From: Bacteroidales bacterium H3
Lineage (GTDB): Bacteria > Bacteroidota > Bacteroidia > Bacteroidales > Muribaculaceae
DNA: 63,262 nucleotides
Assembly (NCBI GenBank): GCA_001701135.1
Contig: DAAN01000023.1
Coordinates: 25,657-88,918 of the forward strand
Direction of reading: 5' to 3'
Positions 28,427 to 37,304 of the stretch are shown in pieces; the first letter of the stretch is position 1; each line of letters opens with the position of its first letter. The position numbers and the translations under genes are program-made. The notes below the pieces were generated by a model. The model saw nothing but the letters and a program-made list of their open reading frames with translations. It was not told the origin of the DNA and made no database searches.

Positions 28427-28455
28427 TATGGAGCGGCGGTTTTCCAACCGCCGGG
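28427..28455. repeat. REP-like palindrome
   Basis: TATGGAGCGGCGGTTTTCCA followed by ACCGCCGG, a member of the same family as at 4434 and 26671, between gdhA and the next gene. Confidence 0.6.
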
Positions 28456-28463
28456 TATAATAA

Positions 28464-28494
28464 CAGGGTGCATCGGAAATTCCGGTGCACCCTG
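28464..28494. terminator. Hairpin terminator of the large secreted protein gene
   Basis: CAGGGTGCATCGGA pairs with TCCGGTGCACCCTG (one G-T pair), 32 bp past the stop codon on the minus strand. Confidence 0.7.
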
Positions 28495-28526
28495 CCGATA
28501 TTGATTAAAGTGAAAGAAACAGAGAT

Positions 28527-31442
28527 TTATCTGCGCACGGCAACCTTTGAAGCAGCGTTACCCTGACGCCGGATATATACACCCGAGGGCACATTGTCAA
28601 TGTCGACTCGCACGCCCTGCAGATTATACCACTGCACCGGAGACGACGCGTCAGCATCGCTTTCAACGCCCTCGACAGCACCTTCCTCCACATGCGGCAA
28701 CTTGATTGTAAGAGATTTTGCGTAATATAGACTGGTAGTACCATCCCATGTAGTAATAAGATTATTCCTGTCAAACAATATATAATCGCCCTCCTTTTTA
28801 CCATAATACTTATCATCAGAGCTATTATTGAAATTACCTAAAGTTTGGATATAATGGTATCCGTTGTCCCCATTAGGGTCAGGGTCAAGATTGAGGCTTA
28901 CACCGGTATTGAACCCGCGGTAGGGCAATCTGCCAAAATAAGCATCCTCCACAAGATTGACTTTTTCGTGATCGCGTGCGTCTATATACAGCGAACTTGG
29001 AACATATTCACTGAAATATTTTTTGTCAACATCTTTATTATTGGTCGCATAATCCTTATAGCAGTCTTTCAGCATATAGAAACCGGGGTTGTATGGATCC
29101 TCATAAGCCTCCGCCTTCATTTCAACACCGCCATATGGACTCCAGACCAATGCATAATCATTTATTTCAGCCACACCCAGATATTTCCAGGGAGCGATAT
29201 ATCTGACCTCCTCCGATACAGGGCCGTAGTGGGATGTGCCGTCAGCCTCGCGGGGCACTACGACCACGCGATAACGTCCCGTAGGCAACGACCCTGCCGA
29301 CCGCGCACCGCTTTGGGCAAGGTCGGCGATTTTAACGGAAACAGTCGCGCCGGTCCCTACAGGGTAGTTATGGATGAAAAGCTCCTCACTTCCGTTCATC
29401 ACAAGTTCACATAGACGTTCGGGATAATAATTATCGTATTTGTCGCTCGGCACAAGCGCCATATCGACAGACACAATATTTTCCGACTTGTTTTCTATCT
29501 CCAGCTCTTTCAGATCGCCGGACTGCCTGGTGATTTCCACGGTAAAGTCCGTGTACCCTGGCAATTCGAGACTCAGTTGCGGTATTGAATCCGGTCTGGA
29601 ATTAAACATCCGACCATTCCACTCCAGGCCATCCCGGAATTGCACTTTCTTATCAAGGCATTTGCCATACAAAGTGCTCTCCTGATTATAGTCATCAAAA
29701 ACAAAAACCGAGGCATCCGATGTTCCGGTCAAAGTCATTTCGGCTGTGACACGTGACGGGTCGGTAGTGTCAATGACAAGATAGAACGTATCATCGGTAT
29801 CCATCATCTCCATCTTATCCTTATAAGGATAATCGCCCTTATAGGGGTCGGGAATACGGATTATGCCCGGGGCATCTTTGCGACGCTCTATCCTCACTTT
29901 TCTTTCAGCCGGAGGCATCAGCGGATAATCCTCAAGATACGATGTGTCTCCTGCATAATATCTTAAATAGGGGAAAGCGACAACATCCGTCATCTTACCC
30001 TCGCCCCATACTTCCCATTCCCCCTCGAGGGGTACGTTACGATATACCAAGAACCGCACATACGGACCGGCCTGCTTCATTTTGCCGTCAATATAATTCA
30101 TCGGCACCAACCGCAAGGGATTGACAACACTAAGCGTATCGCACGGTATCGTTACACTTTCACCATCAACTACAGCGTAGGATATTTTTGCATCTTCACC
30201 CTGCAACGCCTTGTAAAATTCGTTACTACTATTTACCCCCTTTTTCCCGCACATTACATATAAACGCCATTCATCCACTTCACCCGAGTGAGGAGTGCTG
30301 AATGTAACACTCTTTTGGGTGGATGATATAAACTCTTTACCCTCTATCTTTGATGAAAGAATTTCATGACCTTCCTTTGTAAGAAGAACCGAACTGTAAG
30401 CAATGGCATTATCATCAGTGTCTGCTATGAATCCAAATTTTATATTAAGTGAATGTGACGTTTCATAAATATCAAATTCATCTGTGTAGAATTTCAGTTC
30501 CTCGGTTCCGTCGAAATACTCTCCTCCTGCTATGAATCCGGTATTATTAATAGTTTTGACGATTAATGTAATTTTCTCCGATTCCATTCGGTCAACACAA
30601 GCGTCGGTCTCCGCTAACAGTTTGTGGAAAGTATACAGCTTCCTGGTAGGAAAATCAAGATTGACACGGTAGTCTACATCAATTGCATCTTTCCATGCAG
30701 TTCCTTCGTTTCCAAGCCCGCTGATTAATGATTTTAAACTTCCGTAAGTTTCCTGATCCGGGATATATCGTCCCATTTCTACCGGTTCATCCCATTTTCC
30801 CGGAAAATTAATGTATACTGGCAAATAATCAGTGTAACCTCTTTCCGGATCTATTAATGCCCAAAGTTGTAAACATATTATACCGTCTTCATAACATGAG
30901 TAACCTGTATAATACTGGGTATAGAAATGATAGGTTTCATAGCTTCCTCCACGGGTATTGGGAATACCGGTATCCTGGTCGGGGAATACAACCTGTGAAG
31001 TTTCTGTTTCCGCCGTATTGACATTCGCTATAAGATCCACATCGCCGAATACGTCAACCAATTTCAGCTGTGAAAGCGCGGAATTTGTCTGACTTAAGCG
31101 ACGCTGCACTTTGACAATGCCCTTGTCGACAGCTGTCTGAGTGTCATCGAAACCGTAGTTGGCAAAAAATTTCCTGATTTTTGTTACATCAGTAGTCTGC
31201 CAGTCGACCCATTCGCCGTATGAGTCGGATGTTTCAGCATCGAGACGATACATTTCCGCCGATTCCCCTGCAAGATCTTTAGTGTCGACTTTGCAAGGCT
31301 CCTGTGAGTCGAGGCCGTCGGGTCGATCTGCACTGATTGCGTTGTCAGTGATTTTTCCATCAGGGAAGATGATGGCATCACGCGCCGTGACCGAAAGACT
31401 CAGAATCACAGCGGATAGTAAAAAAAGTAATTTTTGCTTCAT
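28527..31442 (-). CDS. Large secreted protein with type IX-like C-terminal sorting tail
   Basis: A 971-residue protein with a signal peptide (residues 3-21). The C-terminus WYNLQGVRVDIDNVPSGVYI then KVAVRR resembles the type A sorting domain of Bacteroidetes type IX secretion. Several beta-rich segments lie between. I recognise no catalytic motif; an adhesin, binding or extracellular structural role is only a guess. Base composition is more AT-rich than the backbone. A terminator follows it, and an attenuator-like leader RNA precedes the start. Confidence 0.75.
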   Translation of the reverse strand: MKQKLLFLLSAVILSLSVTARDAIIFPDGKITDNAISADRPDGLDSQEPCKVDTKDLAGESAEMYRLDAETSDSYGEWVDWQTTDVTKIRKFFANYGFDDTQTAVDKGIVKVQRRLSQTNSALSQLKLVDVFGDVDLIANVNTAETETSQVVFPDQDTGIPNTRGGSYETYHFYTQYYTGYSCYEDGIICLQLWALIDPERGYTDYLPVYINFPGKWDEPVEMGRYIPDQETYGSLKSLISGLGNEGTAWKDAIDVDYRVNLDFPTRKLYTFHKLLAETDACVDRMESEKITLIVKTINNTGFIAGGEYFDGTEELKFYTDEFDIYETSHSLNIKFGFIADTDDNAIAYSSVLLTKEGHEILSSKIEGKEFISSTQKSVTFSTPHSGEVDEWRLYVMCGKKGVNSSNEFYKALQGEDAKISYAVVDGESVTIPCDTLSVVNPLRLVPMNYIDGKMKQAGPYVRFLVYRNVPLEGEWEVWGEGKMTDVVAFPYLRYYAGDTSYLEDYPLMPPAERKVRIERRKDAPGIIRIPDPYKGDYPYKDKMEMMDTDDTFYLVIDTTDPSRVTAEMTLTGTSDASVFVFDDYNQESTLYGKCLDKKVQFRDGLEWNGRMFNSRPDSIPQLSLELPGYTDFTVEITRQSGDLKELEIENKSENIVSVDMALVPSDKYDNYYPERLCELVMNGSEELFIHNYPVGTGATVSVKIADLAQSGARSAGSLPTGRYRVVVVPREADGTSHYGPVSEEVRYIAPWKYLGVAEINDYALVWSPYGGVEMKAEAYEDPYNPGFYMLKDCYKDYATNNKDVDKKYFSEYVPSSLYIDARDHEKVNLVEDAYFGRLPYRGFNTGVSLNLDPDPNGDNGYHYIQTLGNFNNSSDDKYYGKKEGDYILFDRNNLITTWDGTTSLYYAKSLTIKLPHVEEGAVEGVESDADASSPVQWYNLQGVRVDIDNVPSGVYIRRQGNAASKVAVRR

Positions 31443-31487
31443 AAGAGTGTGGTGCCTCCGGCCCTCTTGTCGGCGATAATGATTGAT

Positions 31488-31635
31488 AAAAAAAATGCGT
31501 GAGAGCCATCACTTGATGTCCGTCCCACACATAGAGGCTCTGGAATTGCCCTTCTCAATAGAACGGACAACGCAGAAGCCTCACGCAGAATATGCAGTAT
31601 GAGTCGGGCATCCGGCGCTCGCGCGTCGTCCCGAC
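31488..31635 (-). ncRNA. Attenuator-like structured leader RNA upstream of the secreted protein gene
   Basis: Reading the minus strand, a hairpin GTCGGG/CCCGAC (31630-31635 with 31603-31608) comes first. The segment TGCGTGAG (31587-31580) then can pair with CTCACGCA (31503-31496), which is followed at once by eight T residues (31495-31488), as in an intrinsic terminator. An inner TGTCCGT/ACGGACA stem lies at 31563-31569 with 31517-31523. An alternative pairing, GAGGCT (31582-31577) with AGCCTC (31539-31534), would disrupt the terminator. The gene starts 45 nt after the T-run. I match it to no known riboswitch. Confidence 0.55.
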
Positions 31636-31792
31636 AGTTTATACATATCCACATAAGACATCTACCGTTGCCTCATTCTTGACTGAGATTGAAATTTTCC
31701 AGATTTACGCAGTATATATACAAAATGCAAACAACACCCAATAAAGTGATAATAAATAAGCTATAAATCAGTGTTTTATAAGCCTATTTTTA

Positions 31793-31819
31793 TTTTCAGT
31801 TGTTTTCAGTACTTTCAGT
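31793..31819 (+). repeat. Three helically phased TTTTCAGT repeats near the element end
   Basis: TTTTCAGT at 31793 and 31803 and TTTCAGT at 31813 repeat every 10 bp, just upstream of the integrase gene. They could be arm-type integrase or excisionase sites. The exact left end of the element is not resolved in 31640-31880, and no tRNA lies there. Confidence 0.5.
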
Positions 31820-31882
31820 GAATTGGCTCTTATTTGGTGCAATTTTGTTTCTTATTTGTTTCTTAATCTCGATACTTATCCG

Positions 31883-31890
31883 TATATTTG
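31883..31890 (+). promoter_or_regulatory. Bacteroidetes -7 element for the integrase gene
   Basis: TATATTTG matches TAnnTTTG, 28 bp before the chosen integrase start at 31919. Confidence 0.55.
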
Positions 31891-31918
31891 CAATAGGAAA
31901 AATGAGAAAGGAATCCCT

Positions 31919-33064
31919 ATGGCACGAGTTAAGAATCATACAAAAGTCAAAGAGCCGATTCGTCTTCGGATGAAGCCGTTGAGCGATGGCAGCAAGAGTC
32001 TATATCTGGATATATACCGCGATGGAAAGCGGACGTATGAATACCTCAAGATGTATATTATCCCGGAGACGGATAATAATGCCCGTAGGCAGAATCAGGC
32101 GACAATGGATGCCGCCAATGCCATCAAGTCGAAACGTATTATCGAACTGACCAGCAATGAGGCAGGAATCGTATTCCGTAAGGACAAGACTTATCTGTTG
32201 GACTGGATGAAGGTTTACATGGAAGCCCAAGAGAGTGCGGGCAAGAAAGACGGCAACCAAATCAAGATTGCCATGCGCATACTGAAAGACTATGCCGGAG
32301 AAATGGTCACACTGGATCAGATTGACGGGGACTTCTGCCGGGGCTACATCACTTATCTGTTGACGGAATATCATCCGAAAGGCAAGGACATATCAAACTA
32401 CACGCTTCACAATTATTACCGTGCGTTGAACGGTGCGTTGAACTCTGCCGTCAGGAAGAAAAAGATGAAGGCCAACCCTTTCAACGAGCTTGAGAAGTCG
32501 GAGAAAATCCGTAAGCCGGAGAGTATGCGGTCGTACATGACCATCGAAGAGGTACAGGCGTTGATTGACACTCCTATGCCCCACGAGGAATACGAGATAG
32601 TAAAATGCGCGTATCTGTTCTCCTGCTTCTGCGGATTGCGCATCAGCGATATAATCAAGTTGAAATGGAAAGACGTGTTCGTTGACCGGGGACAGTACCG
32701 TTTGGCCGTGTCCATGAAAAAGACCAAAGAGCCTATTTACCTGCCCCTCTCTCCTGAAGCGTTGAAGTGGATGCCGGAACGTGGGGGAAAATCATCGGAA
32801 GATAATGTGTTCGACCTGCCGTCCGCCAATACAATCAGGATGCAGCTCAAACCTTGGGCGAAAGCAGCCGGAATCTCCAAGCGGTTCTCCTATCACACCA
32901 GCCGGCATACATTCGCCACCATGATGCTGACGCTCGGCGCGGATTTATATACCGTCTCGAAGTTGCTCGGTCATGCCGACGTAAAAATAACACAGGTGTA
33001 TGCCAAGATTATCAACAAGAAGAAGGACGAGGCAGTGAATCTTGTAAACGGTTTGTTTCACTAA
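31919..33064 (+). CDS. Tyrosine integrase of the conjugative element
   Basis: Catalyses integration and excision of the element. The 381-residue protein begins MARVKNHTKVKEPIRLRMKP; an upstream start at 31823 is rejected because the promoter element at 31883 lies within it. A SAM-like core-binding domain covers about residues 100-200. The catalytic residues are visible: Arg in CGLRISDIIKLKW, Lys in SMKKTKEPIYLPL, HTSRHTFATMML, and LLGHADVKITQVYAKI with His and Tyr. It differs from the chromosomal XerD in length and N-terminus and resembles Bacteroidetes mobile-element integrases. Confidence 0.92.
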   Translation: MARVKNHTKVKEPIRLRMKPLSDGSKSLYLDIYRDGKRTYEYLKMYIIPETDNNARRQNQATMDAANAIKSKRIIELTSNEAGIVFRKDKTYLLDWMKVYMEAQESAGKKDGNQIKIAMRILKDYAGEMVTLDQIDGDFCRGYITYLLTEYHPKGKDISNYTLHNYYRALNGALNSAVRKKKMKANPFNELEKSEKIRKPESMRSYMTIEEVQALIDTPMPHEEYEIVKCAYLFSCFCGLRISDIIKLKWKDVFVDRGQYRLAVSMKKTKEPIYLPLSPEALKWMPERGGKSSEDNVFDLPSANTIRMQLKPWAKAAGISKRFSYHTSRHTFATMMLTLGADLYTVSKLLGHADVKITQVYAKIINKKKDEAVNLVNGLFH

Positions 33065-33263
33065 TTGACGGCACTATGTGGTTCATGTCTAATTTACAAA
33101 CATCAATTTATGGCATTGCTCCGGTTGTGAACGCAACCGAAGTTAATGCTTTCATCACATATTATAAACTCAAAAAGGTAAATCGACATGAAAAGACCTG
33201 AAGACGGCCTTCTCTCTTTTTGGAGGGAGCCAACACCTGCAGCACTTCGCTGCGGAGAAGGAT

Positions 33264-33968
33264 GTGGCGAATGAACTTTTCGCCCTGCTAACCGAAGCAA
33301 AAACAGTTTATCTCCACGATGTTGTGTCGGGTGGTAAACAGTACCACCGTTATGTGGACGATTTCGTAAACGGACACCGGTACATAGACTGCGACCATGC
33401 GGCCTGCCGGAACTGCCACGAAATGAACATCCACATCGTCAAGGGGCTGCTGACCGAGTACGCCCGTTTCGTCCAGATTTGCTTTGCTACGCCGAATTTC
33501 ACGTTTGACGAGTGCATGAAGCTGAAACGGATGTATGATACCTCGGAATCGTTGCCTCCGCTCGGTCCGCCCCACATTGACCGACCGGCAGATCTCTCCC
33601 TTTCTTTTGGCTGTGATTTTACCCCGGAACAGATGGAAAGTATTGTGGCTTGTGCCAATACTTATCATCTGTTCTGTGTTTCTGTACGCATTGAAGACAT
33701 GGAGGCTCTTTTCGCCTGTAAGAAAGGCTTTTCCATCCGAGTGAACAATATCCGCCGTGTGGTAATCCTGTTCGACGCGCTTCTTGAAAACTCGCTTATC
33801 CAGTCCCGGTGGCAGAATGTTCTCGGCAAGGGTGCATTCCTGCAGTCCAAGGACGGGACACGTTCCGTTTCGGTATCGACCCTGTCTTCCGCGCTGTCAT
33901 CCATCAAGAACAACATGACATCGGTCGCATACGGCATCCGAAAGACCATTGACCGGCTGAAAGAATGA
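33264..33968 (+). CDS. Hypothetical mobile-element protein, possibly frameshifted at its N-terminus
   Basis: A 234-residue protein I do not recognise, with CDHAACRNCHEM near residues 43-54 and a helical C-terminus. The open frame has only a GTG start at 33264. In the same frame, plausible coding sequence extends upstream (KDLKTAFSLFGGSQHLQHFA). ATG 33188, one base out of frame, sits just before a run of four A residues (33191-33194). One extra A there would explain the broken N-terminus. It follows the integrase gene by 199 bp with no other gene between. Confidence 0.55.
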   Translation: MANELFALLTEAKTVYLHDVVSGGKQYHRYVDDFVNGHRYIDCDHAACRNCHEMNIHIVKGLLTEYARFVQICFATPNFTFDECMKLKRMYDTSESLPPLGPPHIDRPADLSLSFGCDFTPEQMESIVACANTYHLFCVSVRIEDMEALFACKKGFSIRVNNIRRVVILFDALLENSLIQSRWQNVLGKGAFLQSKDGTRSVSVSTLSSALSSIKNNMTSVAYGIRKTIDRLKE

Positions 33969-34074
33969 CAGGAAGTGACAAGAAGCGAAGTATGTGAAAG
34001 GTAAAAGCATGAGAGTTGCAATGATACGCGCATAGTATCATTCCCCAAATCACGGCATCTTCGTTTACCGGACA

Positions 34075-34112
34075 TACCTTTGACCTCCGTTAGCGCGCTG
34101 CATAACGGAGGT
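34075..34112 (+). promoter_or_regulatory. Promoter with adjoining 10-bp inverted repeat
   Basis: TACCTTTG at 34075-34082 matches TAnnTTTG. Directly after it, ACCTCCGTTA (34083-34092) and TAACGGAGGT (34103-34112) form a perfect inverted repeat covering the probable transcription start. It may be an operator or a leader hairpin for the helix-turn-helix gene. Confidence 0.6.
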
Positions 34113-34147
34113 TGCATCTCCATTGTCAAAAATCAAACCATGTTATT

Positions 34148-34543
34148 ATGCCGAATAGAATGACATTCATGGAGCGGATGAGCGGACGGCTCGCCGCCAT
34201 CGAATCGGTACTAAAGAAATTGGAACCGGTCGAAAGTCTCTTGGAGCGTATCACGTTGCTGGAAAATACCATCTTCACGACCAAGAGAGTGTTCACGTTT
34301 CAGGAAGCCTGTATGTATATCGGGGTTTCTGAAAGTATGCTGTACAAGCTCACATCGAGCAAGGAGATACCGCACTACAAACCGCGCGGTAAAATGGTCT
34401 ATTTCGCCAAGGAGGAATTGGACGAATGGCTGTTGCAGAATTATGAACCTACAGTGAACGAGGCCGTGCGCATGGCGACGGAAGCCGCCGCCACAGAACC
34501 GTTCCTTAATAAGAGACGCAATGGAAAACGAAAGAAAGACTGA
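34148..34543 (+). CDS. Helix-turn-helix (excisionase-type) protein
   Basis: A 131-residue DNA-binding protein. Residues 1-50 look coiled-coil. The HTH_17/MerR-like excisionase motif is FTFQEACMYIGVSESMLYKL near 53-72, followed by YKPRGKMVYFAKEELDEWL. Such proteins regulate excision or transcription in Bacteroidetes mobile elements. ATG 34148 is chosen because the upstream inverted repeat and promoter fit it. The stop overlaps the next gene's start region by 23 bp. Confidence 0.8.
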   Translation: MPNRMTFMERMSGRLAAIESVLKKLEPVESLLERITLLENTIFTTKRVFTFQEACMYIGVSESMLYKLTSSKEIPHYKPRGKMVYFAKEELDEWLLQNYEPTVNEAVRMATEAAATEPFLNKRRNGKRKKD

Positions 34544-35621
34544 CCGCTCAGCCGATATGGGAATGGATGAACACCGCCTGTCGGACATCCTTCTGGCCTC
34601 GCAAATCAAGGCAACGGACATTTATGAGACCCCGCCGCAAATCATCTGGATAGACAACTCGACGATTGCCACGCTCGGCAATTTCAGTGCATCGACAGGA
34701 AAGGCAAAGTCGAAGAAGACGTTTAATGTCTCTGCGCTTGTCGCCGCTTCATTGGCCGGGAAACAAGTGTTGAACTACCGTGCGCATCTGCCCGAAGGCA
34801 AACAGCGGATTCTGTACGTCGATACGGAACAGAGCCGTTTCCATTGCCGCTCGGTATTGGAGCGCATATTGCGGCTGGCCGGGCTGCCCACGACAACCGA
34901 CCCGGAGAATCTCGACTTCTTCTGCCTGCGTGAATATTCGCCGTCGGTGCGTGTCGAGGTCATCGACTATGCGCTGCGTCAGAACAAAGGCTATGGGCTG
35001 GTCATCATTGACGGCATCCGCGACCTGATGCTTGACATCAACAGCACCGGTGAATCGGTGGAAGTCATCAACCGGATGATGGAATGGTCTTCAAGGTACG
35101 ACCTGCATATCCATTGTGTACTCCATTTGAACAAAGGGGATAATAATGTGCGGGGACACATTGGTACGGAAATGAGCAACAAGGCGGAAACCGTGCTTGT
35201 CATCAGCAAGAGCAACGAGAATCCCGGTATCAGCGAAGTCCATGCGCTCCATATCCGGGAAAAGGAGTTCAAGCCGTTTGCGTTCACCATCAACGAGACT
35301 GGGCTGCCCGTCATTGCGGAAGGACACTCGTTCGGAGAGCCCCCGAAGCCCAAGGCTCGGACGGGGTTCACGGAGCTGAGCATCGAACAGCACCGGGAAG
35401 CCCTCTCCGCCGCTTTCGGGGAAAAGCCTATCCGGGGATTCGACAACCTGTTGCAAAGCCTGATGGTCTCCTATGAGGCAATCGGGTTCAAACGTGGTCG
35501 GAGCGTCATGATAAAACTGATGCAATACCTGATAGACAACCTCAAGCTCATCATCAAACGGGACAAGCTGTTCTATTATGACATGACGCCTACCGAGGCC
35601 ATGCTTTTTGATGAAGAATGA
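34521..35621 (+). CDS. RepA-like AAA ATPase of mobile element
   Basis: A 366-residue RecA-fold ATPase like those called RepA or mobile-element helicase in Bacteroidetes elements. The Walker A region is FSASTGKAKSKKTFN near residues 53-67, where KSKKT replaces the usual GKT/S order. The Walker B-like block is GLVIIDGIRDLML near 161-173, and HIHCVLHLNKG near 195 is a typical sensor stretch. A C-terminal helical domain follows. It overlaps the helix-turn-helix gene and precedes a primase-like gene, suggesting a small replication module. Confidence 0.8.
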   Translation: MENERKTDRSADMGMDEHRLSDILLASQIKATDIYETPPQIIWIDNSTIATLGNFSASTGKAKSKKTFNVSALVAASLAGKQVLNYRAHLPEGKQRILYVDTEQSRFHCRSVLERILRLAGLPTTTDPENLDFFCLREYSPSVRVEVIDYALRQNKGYGLVIIDGIRDLMLDINSTGESVEVINRMMEWSSRYDLHIHCVLHLNKGDNNVRGHIGTEMSNKAETVLVISKSNENPGISEVHALHIREKEFKPFAFTINETGLPVIAEGHSFGEPPKPKARTGFTELSIEQHREALSAAFGEKPIRGFDNLLQSLMVSYEAIGFKRGRSVMIKLMQYLIDNLKLIIKRDKLFYYDMTPTEAMLFDEE

Positions 35622-35643
35622 TGCCGGGCGCGGGCCTGTATGA

Positions 35644-35690
35644 TTTAGTTTACTTTAGTATTTATATATATAGGAAAAAACTAAACTAAA
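35644..35690. repeat. 9-bp inverted repeat with AT-rich centre between ATPase and primase genes
   Basis: TTTAGTTTA (35644-35652) and TAAACTAAA (35682-35690) flank an AT-only stretch that includes TTTAGTAT. The same 8-mer clusters upstream of parA. It could be a replication or regulatory site. Confidence 0.45.
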
Positions 35691-35724
35691 CCATTTTCGT
35701 GAAACCAAGTGAAAGAAAAAAGAC

Positions 35725-36612
35725 ATGACCATAGCAGAAGCAAAACAAGTGCGTATCGTGGATTTTCTGGCACGTCTCGGTCACCATACGCAGCACATAA
35801 AATCGGGACAATACTGGTATCTCTCACCGTTACGGAACGAGCGTACCCCGTCGTTCAAAGTGAATGACCGCATCAATGAATGGTACGATTTCGGCGAGGC
35901 GACCGGTGGCGACCTGGTGGAACTGGCAAAATACATTTGCCGGACGGACTGCGTGAGCGAGGCCCTGGCGTATATAGAGAGGCTTGTGAATGGCGCATCA
36001 CTACCGAGAACCCGTATGCTGACCGCTCCACCCCGACCGGTGGAGGCTGAAATGAAAGACGTGATCGTGATTCCACTCCGTCATCACGCCCTGTTCTCTT
36101 ACCTCCAATCCCGGCTTATCGACGCGGACATCAGCCGTATGTATTGCAAGGAGGTGCATTACGAACTGCGAGGCCGTCATTACTTCGCTCTCGCATTCGG
36201 CAATATATCAGGCGGTTACGAGGTGCGAAACGCCTATTACAAGGGATGCCTGAATAACAAGGACATCTCATTGATAAGACATCTGACAGAAGAGACACAG
36301 GAAAACGTCTGTGTCTTCGAGGGATTCATGGATTTTCTTTCTTATATGACACTGAAACTGGCAGGCGACCGGACGGTCTGTCTTGCCATACCATGCGACT
36401 ACCTCGTGATGAACTCGGTAAACAATTTGAAAAAGACGCTGGCACGTTTACAGGAGTATTCGGACATTCACTGTTATCTCGACAATGACCTTGCCGGGCA
36501 GAGAACCACAGAGACCATTGCCGGGATGTATGGCGGACGTGTCAGCGATGAATCTTGCCACTATGCGGAATACAAAGACCTGAACGACTACCTGCGCGGA
36601 AAGAAACGCTGA
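35725..36612 (+). CDS. Primase-like protein with CHC2-like and TOPRIM domains
   Basis: A 295-residue DnaG-related protein. The N-terminal part (QYWYLSPLRNERTPSFKVN near residues 28-46, then WYDFGEATGGDLVELA) is the CHC2-type primase N-domain of mobile elements, with the zinc cysteines reduced. The TOPRIM part includes VCVFEGFMDFLSYM near 194-207 and CYLDNDLAG near 250. It is expected to make primers or serve element replication with the upstream ATPase. A strong terminator ends the unit. Confidence 0.85.
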   Translation: MTIAEAKQVRIVDFLARLGHHTQHIKSGQYWYLSPLRNERTPSFKVNDRINEWYDFGEATGGDLVELAKYICRTDCVSEALAYIERLVNGASLPRTRMLTAPPRPVEAEMKDVIVIPLRHHALFSYLQSRLIDADISRMYCKEVHYELRGRHYFALAFGNISGGYEVRNAYYKGCLNNKDISLIRHLTEETQENVCVFEGFMDFLSYMTLKLAGDRTVCLAIPCDYLVMNSVNNLKKTLARLQEYSDIHCYLDNDLAGQRTTETIAGMYGGRVSDESCHYAEYKDLNDYLRGKKR

Positions 36613-36638
36613 TATTCAATGTTCTCTTTTGCCACCTA

Positions 36639-36665
36639 AAGCTCTCCACCACGAGAGCTTTTTTT
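36639..36665 (+). terminator. Intrinsic terminator after the primase gene
   Basis: AAGCTCTC (36639-36646) pairs with GAGAGCTT (36653-36660), followed by a T-run to 36665. It separates the early genes from the transfer operon. Confidence 0.9.
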
Positions 36666-36856
36666 ATGCCCCGATTTCTCCATTTCCCACCATAGAGACT
36701 GCAATATAGTACGATTTAATAGTTCGATTTTTGAAACTTACACAAATCTCATTAACGAAACAGATGTTTAATGCTCAATTATTTTATGGTTTTATATTTC
36801 GTGCGTTTCTTTGCAAAATCATACTAATACGAATTTTTAATATTCATACTAAATAC

Positions 36857-37303
36857 ATGAACTCATATTTCATTTTTGCCATTGTCCTGACGGTTGCCTA
36901 CATCATTTACTACGCCGTCATCATAGCGCATGACCTCTACGGGAAAAAGGGGACGGACAAACCGGACGAGGAAGTTTTCGACCTCGGCGCACCGGAAGAG
37001 GAAGAGAGTGTGGCTGTCACGGAAAGCGAGAGCGGCTTCAGTATCGGTAGCGAGAACTACGAGACGGAAAGTACGGCTACCTCTTCCGAAACATCCCCTG
37101 AGGAGGACATCAAGGACAAACCGGGAACGGCGCAGGAGAAACTGGAACGGCTGAAGGCCGAGGCGGAGGAACAGATGGAAGAGACCACGCCTTACCTGTC
37201 GGACGCACGCACGTCGGAGGAGATGTACAAGGCTATGATTTCCAAGGGACGGTTAGACAACCGACCGGAAATAAAGTGGAACCCAATTCAAGACCGGTTG
37301 TGA
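36857..37303 (+). CDS. Small membrane protein at the head of the transfer operon
   Basis: A 148-residue protein. Residues 2-24 form one transmembrane helix, then a long acidic, disordered region rich in E, S and T, and a conserved basic end (MISKGRLDNRPEIKWNPIQD). The position before the TraE-like genes matches TraD in related elements, but the sequence alone does not prove it. ATG 36857 is chosen because the longer frame from 36731 starts in AT-rich leader DNA. The stop is 1 bp before the next start. Confidence 0.65.
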   Translation: MNSYFIFAIVLTVAYIIYYAVIIAHDLYGKKGTDKPDEEVFDLGAPEEEESVAVTESESGFSIGSENYETESTATSSETSPEEDIKDKPGTAQEKLERLKAEAEEQMEETTPYLSDARTSEEMYKAMISKGRLDNRPEIKWNPIQDRL

Positions 37304-37304
37304 G

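Noticed and set aside
31640..31880. tRNA gene as integration site at the element's left end
   Set aside because: I found no tRNA-like sequence there; the attachment site remains unresolved.
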